NCBI RefSeq assembly: GCF_000220705.2
Contig: NZ_CP023202.1
Coordinates: 3,038,001 to 3,102,000, forward strand
Length of the DNA: 64,000 bases
Direction of reading: 5' to 3'
Origin: Streptomyces xinghaiensis S187
GTDB taxonomy: Bacteria > Actinomycetota > Actinomycetes > Streptomycetales > Streptomycetaceae
Shown: positions 1 through 7,683 of the stretch, piece by piece
How positions within the stretch are numbered: position 1 is the first letter of the stretch
Layout: every line of letters starts with the position of its first letter
The notes under the pieces: generated by a model
The model's database searches: none
Told to the model about the DNA's origin: nothing
Seen by the model: only the letters and a program-made list of their open reading frames with translations
Translations under genes and position numbers: made by a program

Positions 1-322
1 CGGCCGCCAGGGTACGACGGGAAGGCGGAGGGCCGGGTTCCTTGATCGCTGGAACGCTGAGCGGAGCGGCTTCACGTCGGCGGGCCTTGCTCGCGGCGGC
101 GGCACGGTCCAAGAGCACCTGGTCGACGCCGAACACTTCCGCCAGGTACCTGCGCGCGTGCTCGGACGGGATGCGCACCTCTCGCTCGTACCGGCCGATC
201 TCCTTGCCGGTCAGCGCGCCCCGCCCCTCGACCTCGTTGTACCGATTGGCGATTCCCTGCTGCGACTTACCGAGGTCCTGACGTAGCCGAGCGAGCAGTG
301 CGCCGATGCCCAACTCGCCCAT
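1..322 (-). CDS. XRE-family helix-turn-helix regulator (3' end cut by window edge)
   Basis: N-terminal 107 residues of a DNA-binding protein whose 3' end lies beyond the left edge. From the ATG the protein runs MGELGIGALLARLRQDLGK, then a segment with SQQGIANR and KEIGRYERE, the usual Cro/C1-type helix-turn-helix layout, followed by a basic, alanine-rich stretch. The gene points away from the ATP-binding gene that starts at 422, leaving about 100 bases for two promoters. Streptomyces genomes carry many XRE genes next to a small RsbW-like ATPase (WhiJ/AbaA-type loci), which fits here; that comparison is family knowledge. The target and the C-terminal domain cannot be judged from this fragment. 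Confidence 0.8.
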   Translation of the reverse strand, partial: MGELGIGALLARLRQDLGKSQQGIANRYNEVEGRGALTGKEIGRYEREVRIPSEHARRYLAEVFGVDQVLLDRAAAASKARRREAAPLSVPAIKEPGPPPSRRTLAA

Positions 323-421
323 CGTGGCTCCCCGCTAGAAATTCTGGCCCCCATCTTGGCCCCCCATTTGGCCCCCGCGCAGGCTCCCGACCCAAAAGAG
401 CTACGCAGGTTTGCTGGTGGC

Positions 422-1069
422 ATGCCGTCACACAGCCCCGACACAGCGCCTCCGGCAGTCGTTCCCCCGCTTCCACGGGCCCTGGCACCACTTGCGCCCG
501 GACCCTTGACCCGCGGCTCTCTTCGTCTGATCACCGTGCCCCGACGGAGACTCGAGGACGAGGGCGAGCTCGTGCTGCAGGTGGCCTTCGGCCGACTTCC
601 CAACGCTGTGCGCCTGGTCCGCAGGACGGCGACCGAAGCAGTCGAGCGCCTGGGCTACTTGGAACAACTTGACGACGTACGACTTCTCACGAGCGAGCTC
701 GCGACCAACGCCCTACGGCACTCCCACGGCGACATCACTCTCACCCTTCGGCGCCGATCGGATACCGCTCTGTTCCTCGAGGTCGGAGACCGGTCGCCCC
801 ACTTCCCCCGGCGCCGCACAGCGGCCCTGCACGACGAGCGCGGGCGCGGCCTCGAACTCCTTCGTTGCCTCGCGGCCGATTGGGGGATCGCCTCCACCGG
901 ACATGGCTCCAAATACGTCTGGTGCCTGCTCCACACACCAACACAGCCCCCTGCACCCAGTTCGCCACCCCCGCCCGCGAGCAAACTCAAGTGCCCGACG
1001 CCGATCCGTTCGAACTCAGTGCCCTCGTCACCGACAACACGTTCGTGCTGCGCGAGATTGTCGGCGTGA
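422..1069 (+). CDS. ATP-binding protein, RsbW/SpoIIAB-like (HATPase_c_2)
   Basis: A 215-residue soluble protein with the GHKL ATPase fold typical of anti-sigma factor kinases. The N box is visible in LLTSELATNALRHS, the G1 region in LEVGDRSP, and the G2 region in DERGRGLELL. It sits divergently from the XRE gene and upstream of the SAHH-like and NUDIX genes, so it may be part of a small regulatory set. The start at 422 is chosen because the preceding residues from an upstream ATG at 356 look non-homologous; both remain possible. The last 25 or so residues (serine/proline/arginine-rich) overlap a different reading frame that encodes a better-looking small protein, so the true C-terminus may be shorter or altered by a frameshift. 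Confidence 0.75.
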   Translation: MPSHSPDTAPPAVVPPLPRALAPLAPGPLTRGSLRLITVPRRRLEDEGELVLQVAFGRLPNAVRLVRRTATEAVERLGYLEQLDDVRLLTSELATNALRHSHGDITLTLRRRSDTALFLEVGDRSPHFPRRRTAALHDERGRGLELLRCLAADWGIASTGHGSKYVWCLLHTPTQPPAPSSPPPPASKLKCPTPIRSNSVPSSPTTRSCCARLSA

Positions 1070-1137
1070 ACCTGGCCCGCTCGGCACGTCCACCCGCGCC
1101 GTACGACGTCCATCCACAGAAGCAAGACGGGATGTGA
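991..1137 (+). CDS. Putative 48-residue protein overlapping the ATPase gene
   Basis: Small open frame starting with GTG and overlapping the last 79 bases of the ATP-binding gene in another frame. Its product (MPDADPFELSALVTDNTF, then a basic and proline-rich tail) is acidic and amphipathic, unlike the low-quality sequence read in the ATPase frame over the same bases. It stops four bases before the ATG of the next gene, which would suit translational coupling. No strong ribosome site is seen before the GTG. It does not show the conserved residues of DUF397, the usual small partner in such loci. It could instead be the true C-terminus of the ATPase gene after a frameshift. Confidence 0.35.
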   Translation: MPDADPFELSALVTDNTFVLREIVGVNLARSARPPAPYDVHPQKQDGM

Positions 1138-1141
1138 ACCA

Positions 1142-2263
1142 ATGGAGCAGTTCGAGCGAGCCCGCCTCGACTCGTATTTCAACCGCGTCGCCGCGCAGTT
1201 CATGTCGGAGGAGACGCCGGAATCGTTCCTGATCACGCATCTACTGCCTGAGCGGCCGTCCTTCGTGAAGGCCGTCGACACCGTGTCCAACCTTCGCGCC
1301 GTGCTGCCCAAGCCCAAGTCGATCGACGCCACCGCTCGGCGAGAGGTCGAGCGGTTCACCCAGTGCGACGAGCTGTCCCGGGAACTGTTCTCCACCCCTG
1401 AGACGTGCCTCGACTACGTCGAGTCCCGCGCCGGGGGTCAGTCCCTCGTACTCCTGGACGTCGGGGGCTACTTCGCACCGGCTCTGGATGTCCTCTGCGA
1501 CCGCTTCTCGGGTCGTGTCCTCGGAGTGGTGGAGGACACCGAGAACGGTCACAAACGCTATGCGGAGCGCGACAAACTGCCCTGCCCGGTCGTGTCCGTC
1601 GCCCGCTCCCCGCTGAAGGACCCCGAGGACTTCCTCGTCGGTCAGTCCGTGGTGTTCTCGACCGAGGCGCTGATGCGCGACCAGGGCGACATCCTCAACG
1701 GCCGCCACGCCCTCGTCATCGGGTTCGGCAAGCTCGGGTCGAGCATCGCCCGGCTGCTGCACGCCAAAGCCGTACGGGTCACTGTGTACGACATCGACCC
1801 CGTCCGCCGAGCCCAAGCACTGAGCCAAGGGTTCACCGTCGCCCGCGACCGTGAGTCCGCGCTCAAGGGGGCCGGCCTTGTCCTCTGCGCCACGGGCGCC
1901 GTGTCTCTTCAAGGCGACGACTTCTCGGGCCTGCGCAACGGGGCGTACGTCGCCACGGTCACCAGCAGCGAGGACGAACTCGACCTCGACGGGTTGCCCA
2001 ACATCTACAGCAGGACACCGACGGGCGACCACGTCACCCGCTACCAGACGACCGGTCACTACTTCTACCTGCTCAACGACGGCAACGCCGTCAACTTCAT
2101 CCACGGCGCCAGCGTGGGGCCGTTCATCTTCCTCGTACAGGCCGAGATACTCGCCGGAATCCGCATGCTCACCCGCGGAGACCTCGGGCCCGGTATGCAC
2201 GAGGCCAGCGCCAACGACCGCGCTGGCATCGCGGCGACGTGGCTGAACTACTTCAACCGGTAA
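1142..2263 (+). CDS. S-adenosylhomocysteine hydrolase-like NAD-binding protein
   Basis: A 373-residue cytosolic protein related to S-adenosylhomocysteine hydrolase but shorter than the usual 420-490 residues. The NAD-binding glycine motif is GFGKLG (194-199), followed by VTVYDIDP, matching the AdoHcyase Rossmann domain. Upstream, VVEDTENG (129-136) matches the EETTTG region, and K159 with D163 sit where the catalytic Lys/Asp pair lies, but the neighbouring Asn is replaced by Phe. The GH motif late in the domain reads SS. It therefore keeps the cofactor site and only part of the catalytic set, and its substrate is probably different. It is followed 8 bases later by the NUDIX gene, with which it likely forms an operon. 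Confidence 0.75.
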   Translation: MEQFERARLDSYFNRVAAQFMSEETPESFLITHLLPERPSFVKAVDTVSNLRAVLPKPKSIDATARREVERFTQCDELSRELFSTPETCLDYVESRAGGQSLVLLDVGGYFAPALDVLCDRFSGRVLGVVEDTENGHKRYAERDKLPCPVVSVARSPLKDPEDFLVGQSVVFSTEALMRDQGDILNGRHALVIGFGKLGSSIARLLHAKAVRVTVYDIDPVRRAQALSQGFTVARDRESALKGAGLVLCATGAVSLQGDDFSGLRNGAYVATVTSSEDELDLDGLPNIYSRTPTGDHVTRYQTTGHYFYLLNDGNAVNFIHGASVGPFIFLVQAEILAGIRMLTRGDLGPGMHEASANDRAGIAATWLNYFNR

Positions 2264-2271
2264 GGAGCACC

Positions 2272-2817
2272 ATGCCGATCATGGCAGATCACGTACGACA
2301 CACTCTCGACGCATACCTGAGCCGGCACCCCGACGAGAAGGACCGCCTGTCCGTCCTCATCGAGGTGCTCGACGCCGCCGACGACACGATCGCCTCGCGC
2401 AAGGAGTTCCGCGGTCACATCACCGCTGGTGCCGTCCTGCTCCGGCCCGACGGCCGCGTACTCCAGATCGAGCACAAGGCGCTGCGGAAGTGGCTCCTGC
2501 CCGGTGGCCACACCGAGGACGCCGACACATCGTTGCTCGACGCCGCTCTGCGGGAGCTCGCCGAAGAAACCGGCATCGATCCCGAGTCGGTCGAGCCCGA
2601 CAGCGGCTTGCCTCTCGACATCGACGTCCACACGATTCCGGCCAACGATGCCAAAGGCGAGCCGGAGCACCCGCACTTCGACTTCCGGTTCCTCTTCCGG
2701 ACCACGGCCGACGCCGTCGTGCTCCAAGAGGAGGAGGTCACGGACTACGGGTGGACGTTCGCGGACATGCTGACGGCCGAGCCCCTGCGCTCACGGGTGC
2801 TCGCCGCCGCGCGCTGA
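2272..2817 (+). CDS. NUDIX hydrolase
   Basis: A 181-residue hydrolase that would cleave a nucleoside diphosphate linked to another group. The Nudix box lies at residues 79-101, from GGHTED to RELAEETGI, with the REUxEExGU core intact. An N-terminal helical segment of about 45 residues precedes the catalytic fold, and the C-terminal part has the aromatic EEEVTDYGWTF strand common in this family. The ATG at 2272 is preferred because AAGGAG lies seven bases ahead, overlapping the stop of the SAHH-like gene. Close spacing implies co-transcription with that gene. Substrate cannot be predicted from sequence alone. Confidence 0.85.
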   Translation: MPIMADHVRHTLDAYLSRHPDEKDRLSVLIEVLDAADDTIASRKEFRGHITAGAVLLRPDGRVLQIEHKALRKWLLPGGHTEDADTSLLDAALRELAEETGIDPESVEPDSGLPLDIDVHTIPANDAKGEPEHPHFDFRFLFRTTADAVVLQEEEVTDYGWTFADMLTAEPLRSRVLAAAR

Positions 2818-2872
2818 GGCCGACGGACGCACCGGTACTGTCCGGAGCGACCCCAGGGCGCCGGTCGAGACA

Positions 2873-4159
2873 TCAGGCCCGCGGAGCCACCTTGCTGAGG
2901 CCGTTGATGACGCGGTCCATCGCGTCGCCGCCCGTCGGGTCGGTGAGGTTGGCCAGCATCTTGAGGGTGAAGCGCATCAGCAGCGGGTGCGTCAGGCCGC
3001 GTTCCGTCGCGATCTTCATGACCTTCGGGTTGCCGATCATCTTCACGAAGGCGCGGCCCAGGGTGTAGTAGCCGCCGTAGGTGTCCTTGAGCACCTTCGG
3101 GTAGCGCTGGAGGGCCAGTTCGCGCTGGGCCGGGGTCTGCCGGGCGTGTGCCTGGACGATCACCTCGGCCGCGATCTGCCCGGACTCCATCGCGTACGCG
3201 ATGCCCTCGCCGTTGAACGGGTTGACCAGCCCGCCGGCGTCACCGACCAGCAGCAGCCCGCGGTGGTAGTGCGGCTGCCGGTTGAAGGCCATCGGCAGCG
3301 CGGCGCCGCGGATCGGGGTGGTCATGTTCTCCGGCACATAGCCCCAGTCCTCGGGCATCGAGGCGCACCAGGCCTTGAGCACCTCGCGCCAGTCCAGCTC
3401 CTTGAAGGCCGAGCTGCTGTTGAGGATGCCGAGGCCGACGTTGGAGGTGCCGTCGCCCATGCCGAAGATCCAGCCGTAGCCGGGCAGCAGCCGGTCCTCG
3501 GGGCCGCGCCGGTCCCACAGCTCCAGCCAGGACTCCAGGTAGTCGTCGTCGTGGCGCGGGGAGGTGAAGTACGTCCGCACGGCCACGCCCATCGGGCGGT
3601 CCTCGCGCCGGTGCAGGCCCATCGCCACCGACAGCCGGGTGGAGTTGCCGTCGGCGGCCACCACGACCGGGGCGTGGAAGGTGACGGGCGTCTTCTCCTC
3701 GCCGAGCTTCGCCTCGACGCCGGTGATCCGGCCGGTGCGGGGATCCAGGATCGGGGCGCCGACGTTGCAGCGCTCGTGGAGCCGCGCCCCGGCCTTCTGT
3801 GCGGCGCGGGCGAGCTGCTCGTCGAAGTCGTCGCGCTTGCGGACCAGTCCGTAGTCCGGGAAGGAGGCGAGCTCCGGCCAGTCCAGCTCCAGCCGGACAC
3901 CGCCGCCGATGATCCGCAGGCCCTTGTTGCGCAGCCAGCCGGCTTCCTCGGAGATGTCGATGCCCATGGCGACGAGCTGCTTGGTGGCGCGCGGCGTCAG
4001 ACCGTCGCCGCAGACCTTCTCGCGGGGGAAGGCCGTCTTCTCCAGCAGCAGGACGTCGAGCCCGGACTTCGCCAGGTGGTACGCGGTCGTGGAGCCGGCG
4101 GGGCCGGCCCCGACGACGATGACATCGGCGCTGCGCTCGTTGAGGTCGGTGTCGGTCAC
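2873..4159 (-). CDS. Geranylgeranyl reductase family FAD protein (possible menaquinone reductase)
   Basis: A 428-residue flavoprotein of the geranylgeranyl/digeranylglycerophospholipid reductase family. The FAD dinucleotide motif VVGAGPAGSTTAYHLAK is at the N-terminus, followed by KVCGDGLTPRATKQL, the family's C-G-D-G signature; GDAGGLVNPFNGEGI is the second FAD site. Members saturate isoprenoid double bonds; the mycobacterial relative MenJ partially reduces menaquinone side chains. Streptomycetes make partly hydrogenated MK-9, and menG and mqnC lie a few kilobases away, so that role is a reasonable inference. It ends convergent to the NUDIX gene with a gap of about 55 bases. Confidence 0.85.
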   Translation of the reverse strand: MTDTDLNERSADVIVVGAGPAGSTTAYHLAKSGLDVLLLEKTAFPREKVCGDGLTPRATKQLVAMGIDISEEAGWLRNKGLRIIGGGVRLELDWPELASFPDYGLVRKRDDFDEQLARAAQKAGARLHERCNVGAPILDPRTGRITGVEAKLGEEKTPVTFHAPVVVAADGNSTRLSVAMGLHRREDRPMGVAVRTYFTSPRHDDDYLESWLELWDRRGPEDRLLPGYGWIFGMGDGTSNVGLGILNSSSAFKELDWREVLKAWCASMPEDWGYVPENMTTPIRGAALPMAFNRQPHYHRGLLLVGDAGGLVNPFNGEGIAYAMESGQIAAEVIVQAHARQTPAQRELALQRYPKVLKDTYGGYYTLGRAFVKMIGNPKVMKIATERGLTHPLLMRFTLKMLANLTDPTGGDAMDRVINGLSKVAPRA

Positions 4160-4449
4160 GTCGGCACTCCCGGCGAGAGGCGGAGCGCAGGCCCTCGTCG
4201 GGGCGGCCTGCGGGGGAACGGCTCAAGTCTATGCAGGGGGACGGACGGCGCTTGGGCGGGTCGGGTACCGGCGGCTTCCCGGCCCGCCGCAGCCCGGGAA
4301 GCCGGGCCGGGCGCCGGGGAAACGACGACCGGATACCGTCCGGACGGGCGCGGGGGCGTCGCGGGCACGAAGGTGGCCCGGGCGTGCGGCGGCCCCGGTC
4401 CGCGCGGAACCGGGGCCGGAAGCACGGCGGTTGGGCCGCCCGGGATCCG

Positions 4450-5448
4450 TCAGGCCGGGACCGGGGCCCCGCTCGGGTCGGCGATCCGGCGCAGGGTGGC
4501 CGTCCGCTCCGCCGTGTCCGTGGAGGACATCAGGGCGGCCAGGACCGCCATGCGCGACTGTCCGGCGCGCAGCGAGCCGGTGGGCACCGCGCCGGCCTCG
4601 ATCAGGTCCACGGCCCCGCCGCCCGTGTAGATGGGGGTGACGGGGCCCGCCGGGACGCGCGTGGTGAGGGCGACCAGCACCCCCCGCCCGACGGCTCGCG
4701 CCACCGCTTCCGTGAACGCCGGGGTGGCGTTGCCCGCGCCGGTGGCGACGAGCACGATGCCGCGGGCGCCGGCCTCCACCGCGGCGTCGAAGAGCAGCGG
4801 GTCGGCGTCGGCGTGGTGCATGACCATGTCGACGCGCGGCAGCGGCGCCTCGACCGGCGGCAGCGGCAGCGCCTCGGTGCGCTCGGGACGGCGCCGTACG
4901 GTGACCCGGCCCCAGCCGACCTTGCCGACCGCGTCGCAGGACGGGTCGTGGAAGGCGTCGGGGGCGGTGGTGTGGGTCTTGATCGTGCCGCGGGCGGCGT
5001 GGATCCGTCCCGCGAAGACGGCCAGGGTGCCCAGGTCCTCGACGGAGGAGGCGGTCAGCAGGGCGTCGTAGAGGTTGCCGGCGGCATCGCCCTCGGCGTC
5101 CTCCAGCGGGCGCTGGGCGCCGGTGAAGACGACGGGGCGGCGGTCGGCGTGGTGGAGGTCGAGGAGGAAGGCGGACTCCTCCAGGGTGTCGGTGCCGTGG
5201 GTGACGACGACACCGTCGACGCCCGGGTCCTCCAGCACCTCGTGGACCGCGCGCAACAGCGTGATCTGGTGCGCGGTGGTGAGCCGGGGGCTGTTGACCG
5301 TGAAGAGATCGACGACTTCGGTGGTCACGTCCTCGGGGAGATCGGCGGCGGCGAGCACGTCCTGCCCGGCCGCGTCCGCCGCGTATCCCTTGCCCTGCCA
5401 GCGGCTGGCTATCGTCCCGCCCGTGGTGACCACGACGACACGTCGCAT
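4450..5448 (-). CDS. Asparaginase
   Basis: A 332-residue L-asparaginase-type amidohydrolase. Both active-site loops are present: TTGGTIAS (residues 8-15) with the nucleophilic Thr, and THGTDTLEE (83-91) with the second Thr and Asp; a late GAGNATPAFT motif also fits. No signal peptide, so a cytoplasmic enzyme is likely. The frame stays open far upstream, but the ATG at 5448 begins directly with MRRVVVVTTGG, the first strand of the fold, and is the natural start. It is divergent from an Lrp/AsnC regulator across a 228-base gap, the arrangement expected for an amino-acid-responsive regulator controlling a neighbouring catabolic gene. Confidence 0.93.
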   Translation of the reverse strand: MRRVVVVTTGGTIASRWQGKGYAADAAGQDVLAAADLPEDVTTEVVDLFTVNSPRLTTAHQITLLRAVHEVLEDPGVDGVVVTHGTDTLEESAFLLDLHHADRRPVVFTGAQRPLEDAEGDAAGNLYDALLTASSVEDLGTLAVFAGRIHAARGTIKTHTTAPDAFHDPSCDAVGKVGWGRVTVRRRPERTEALPLPPVEAPLPRVDMVMHHADADPLLFDAAVEAGARGIVLVATGAGNATPAFTEAVARAVGRGVLVALTTRVPAGPVTPIYTGGGAVDLIEAGAVPTGSLRAGQSRMAVLAALMSSTDTAERTATLRRIADPSGAPVPA

Positions 5449-5676
5449 ACTGCCCCCTCGCCCGTCCGGAATGCCGGAGAAGAACACTGAAGAGCACCCG
5501 GGCCGGCGGCCCGGCGCCCCGGGACCCGGAGTCCCGTGGGCGGCCCGGGGCCCGTGCCCGGAGAAGACCCATACGGACGAGTAACCTCGTCCTACCAGCA
5601 AGAATAGCCAGTTTTGCCCAGAATAAGTTGCCAAGTCCTGTGGTCTACGCGCCTTGATTTGGCAGACAATGACGCC

Positions 5677-6141
5677 ATGGACGCCATCGACCGCAGCATC
5701 TTGCGCGAACTCCAGAAGGACGGCCGGCTCACCAACCAGGAACTGGCCCAGCGGGTGGGCCTCTCCCCCTCCCCCTGCCTGCGCCGGGTCCGCCAGCTCG
5801 AACAGGACGGCGCGATCCGCGGCTACCGCGCCCTGCTCGACCCGGCGGCGGTGGGCCGGGGCTTCGAGGTCCTCGTCTCCGTCGAGGTCCGCCGCGACCG
5901 CGCGACGGTGGAGGCCTTCGAGGACGCCCTCCAGGACCTCCCCGACGTGGTCGAGGCCTACCGCCTCTTCGGCAGCCCGGGCTGCCTGCTGCGGATCGCG
6001 GTCGCGGACATCGAGACGTACGAGCGGCTCTGGATCGAGAAGATCACGGCCCTGCCGGGGGTGACGGAGGTCAACTCCCAGATCGTGATGAAACGCATCA
6101 AGGAGCCCCAGGGGCTGCCGATCGGGGGCGGGGCTCACTGA
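5677..6141 (+). CDS. Lrp/AsnC family regulator
   Basis: A 154-residue leucine-responsive-type regulator. It starts MDAIDRSILRELQKDGR, followed by the winged helix-turn-helix (LTNQELAQRVGLSPSPCLRR) and a C-terminal RAM ligand-binding domain ending at the usual KRIKEPQGLPI. The start at 5677 gives the canonical N-terminus; in-frame codons further up add nothing conserved. It is divergent from the asparaginase gene. The intergenic region carries TTGCCAAG (5630-5637) and CTTGATTTGGCA (5653-5664), roughly inverted half-sites that could be its operator. Ligand (asparagine, aspartate or other) is unknown. Confidence 0.92.
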   Translation: MDAIDRSILRELQKDGRLTNQELAQRVGLSPSPCLRRVRQLEQDGAIRGYRALLDPAAVGRGFEVLVSVEVRRDRATVEAFEDALQDLPDVVEAYRLFGSPGCLLRIAVADIETYERLWIEKITALPGVTEVNSQIVMKRIKEPQGLPIGGGAH

Positions 6142-6159
6142 AGCCGACGCGGTTGCGCG

Positions 6160-6183
6160 CCTCGGGTTTCCGGAGACCCGGGG
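6160..6183. terminator. Hairpin between convergent genes
   Basis: CCTCGGGT pairs with ACCCGGGG (one T-G pair) around an 8-base loop, between the convergent ends of the Lrp gene and menG. There is no T tract; GC-rich stem-loops without one are common at streptomycete gene ends. Confidence 0.45.
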
Positions 6184-6202
6184 CCGTCGGGCCGGGCCCG
6201 GT

Positions 6203-6895
6203 TCAGGCCCGGATGGCCCGGTGCAGGGCGACGATGCCGCCGGTCAGGTTGCGCCAGGCCACCTTCGACCAGCCCGCCTTCTGCAGCCGGGCCGCCAGCG
6301 CGGGCTGGTCGGGCCAGGCGCGGATCGACTCGGCCAGGTAGACGTAGGCGTCGGGGTTGCTGCAGACCGTGGTGGCGATCGGCGGCAGGGCGCGCATCAG
6401 GTACTCGGTGTAGACGGTGCGCAGCGGGGCCAGGACAGGGTGGCTGAACTCGCAGATCACCACGCGGCCGCCGGGCTTCGTGACCCGCAGCAGCTCGGCG
6501 AGGGCGGTGTCGGTGTCCTGGACGTTCCGCAGGCCGAAGGAGATCGTCACGGCGTCGAAGACCCCGTCGGCGAAGGGCAGCCTCGTCGCGTCACCGGCGG
6601 TGAACGGCAGATGCGGCTGCCGCTTGCGCCCCTCGCGGAGCATGCCGAGCGAGAAGTCGCAGGGGACGACGTACGCGCCGGCGGCGGCGAAGGGCTGGGA
6701 GGAGGTGCCGGTGCCGGCGGCCAGGTCGAGCACCCGCTCCCCCGGGCGGGCGTCCACGGCCCGCACCACGGCCTTGCGCCAGAGCCGGGTCTGGCCCAGC
6801 GACAGCACGTCGTTCGTCAGGTCGTACTTGGGCGCCACGTCGTCGAACATGGCGGCGACTTCGTGCGGCTGCTTGTCCAGGGAGGCTCGGGTCAC
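6203..6895 (-). CDS. menG: Demethylmenaquinone methyltransferase (UbiE/MenG)
   Basis: A 230-residue SAM-dependent methyltransferase that would perform the last step of menaquinone synthesis. It opens with the family signature VAAMFDDVAPKYDLTNDVLS, has the SAM site VLDLAAGTGTSS and the UbiE motif FGLRNVQD, and ends in the NLTGGIVALHRA block typical of MenG. Length is normal for the family. Its company with mqnC, mqnA and the geranylgeranyl reductase agrees with a menaquinone role, since streptomycetes lack ubiquinone. It is convergent with the Lrp gene. Confidence 0.95.
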   Translation of the reverse strand: MTRASLDKQPHEVAAMFDDVAPKYDLTNDVLSLGQTRLWRKAVVRAVDARPGERVLDLAAGTGTSSQPFAAAGAYVVPCDFSLGMLREGRKRQPHLPFTAGDATRLPFADGVFDAVTISFGLRNVQDTDTALAELLRVTKPGGRVVICEFSHPVLAPLRTVYTEYLMRALPPIATTVCSNPDAYVYLAESIRAWPDQPALAARLQKAGWSKVAWRNLTGGIVALHRAIRA

Positions 6896-6952
6896 CGTTC
6901 CATTGTGGCCGGTGCCGGCGGGGACCGGTGCGGCGGGGGCCGGTGCCCTCGC

Positions 6953-7552
6953 TCAGCGCCCGACCAGACTCGCCAGGTCGATCGAGACCGGAAAGGGAAA
7001 GTCCGTGCTCAGCTTGCCGGTGTGGGTGGGATAGGTGGGGGCTGGAATGTATGTGCCCAGGTCACGGTGGAGCCACAGCTCGTGCACCTCTGGAAGACCG
7101 TCCTCGCCACGTTCCACTCGCCAGTAATACGGCACCTTCACCTGAGCGAACATCGCCGGTTTCCGCACCCGGTCGTCCTGCCGGGAGCCCGGGGACACCA
7201 CCTCGACCACCAGAGAGAGCTTCTCGGCCGGCACGCACTCCAGGGAGAAGACATCAAGATCCCGCTCGTCGAAGACCACCACATCCGGTTTCGCCGGGTT
7301 GTACTCGTCCACGAGGACACACTGCTCGGTGGCCACGGTGAGGGGCTCTTGAACGAGGCTCTCCAGCCGGTGGTAGATCCGGTCACGGACCCGGTTGTGC
7401 CACCAGCTCGTCATTCCGCGTACCACGATGTTTCCGTCCACCAAATCCCAGTCGAAGGGAAGGTCAAGGTCCTTCACCTGCTCGTAAGTCCAGCCCTCCT
7501 GGGGCGGGTACATCCAGGTGTCCGGAGTGGCCTTCTGCCGTTCGGCGACCAT
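6953..7552 (-). CDS. Uma2 family (DUF820) nuclease-fold protein
   Basis: A 199-residue Uma2/DUF820 protein with a PD-(D/E)XK-like core: PDVVVFDERDLDVF and LSLVVEVVSPGSRQDDRVRKPAMFAQ give the D...ExV...K pattern. The family is abundant in streptomycetes and cyanobacteria; its biological role is not established. The start at 7552 is chosen because GGGAG precedes it by about five bases, although upstream ATG codons at 7576 and 7561 are in frame. It lies between menG and the amidohydrolase-like gene on the same strand, but nothing ties it functionally to menaquinone synthesis. Confidence 0.85.
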   Translation of the reverse strand: MVAERQKATPDTWMYPPQEGWTYEQVKDLDLPFDWDLVDGNIVVRGMTSWWHNRVRDRIYHRLESLVQEPLTVATEQCVLVDEYNPAKPDVVVFDERDLDVFSLECVPAEKLSLVVEVVSPGSRQDDRVRKPAMFAQVKVPYYWRVERGEDGLPEVHELWLHRDLGTYIPAPTYPTHTGKLSTDFPFPVSIDLASLVGR

Positions 7553-7683
7553 TGCTACTCCCATGGGACGCATCATGGACGGGCGTGCGGATCACGGTGA
7601 CAGGTACGACCGTACCCTCACCCGAAGTGATGGCGAGGTGTTCCGCGCTGTTGACGGACACCCGCCCGGAAAGGACTCGCGGC

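Noticed and set aside
5449..6138. Upstream extension of the asparaginase frame on the minus strand
   Set aside because: It would read through the divergent promoter and antisense to the Lrp gene; the sequence has no conserved residues and the ATG at 5448 opens the fold.
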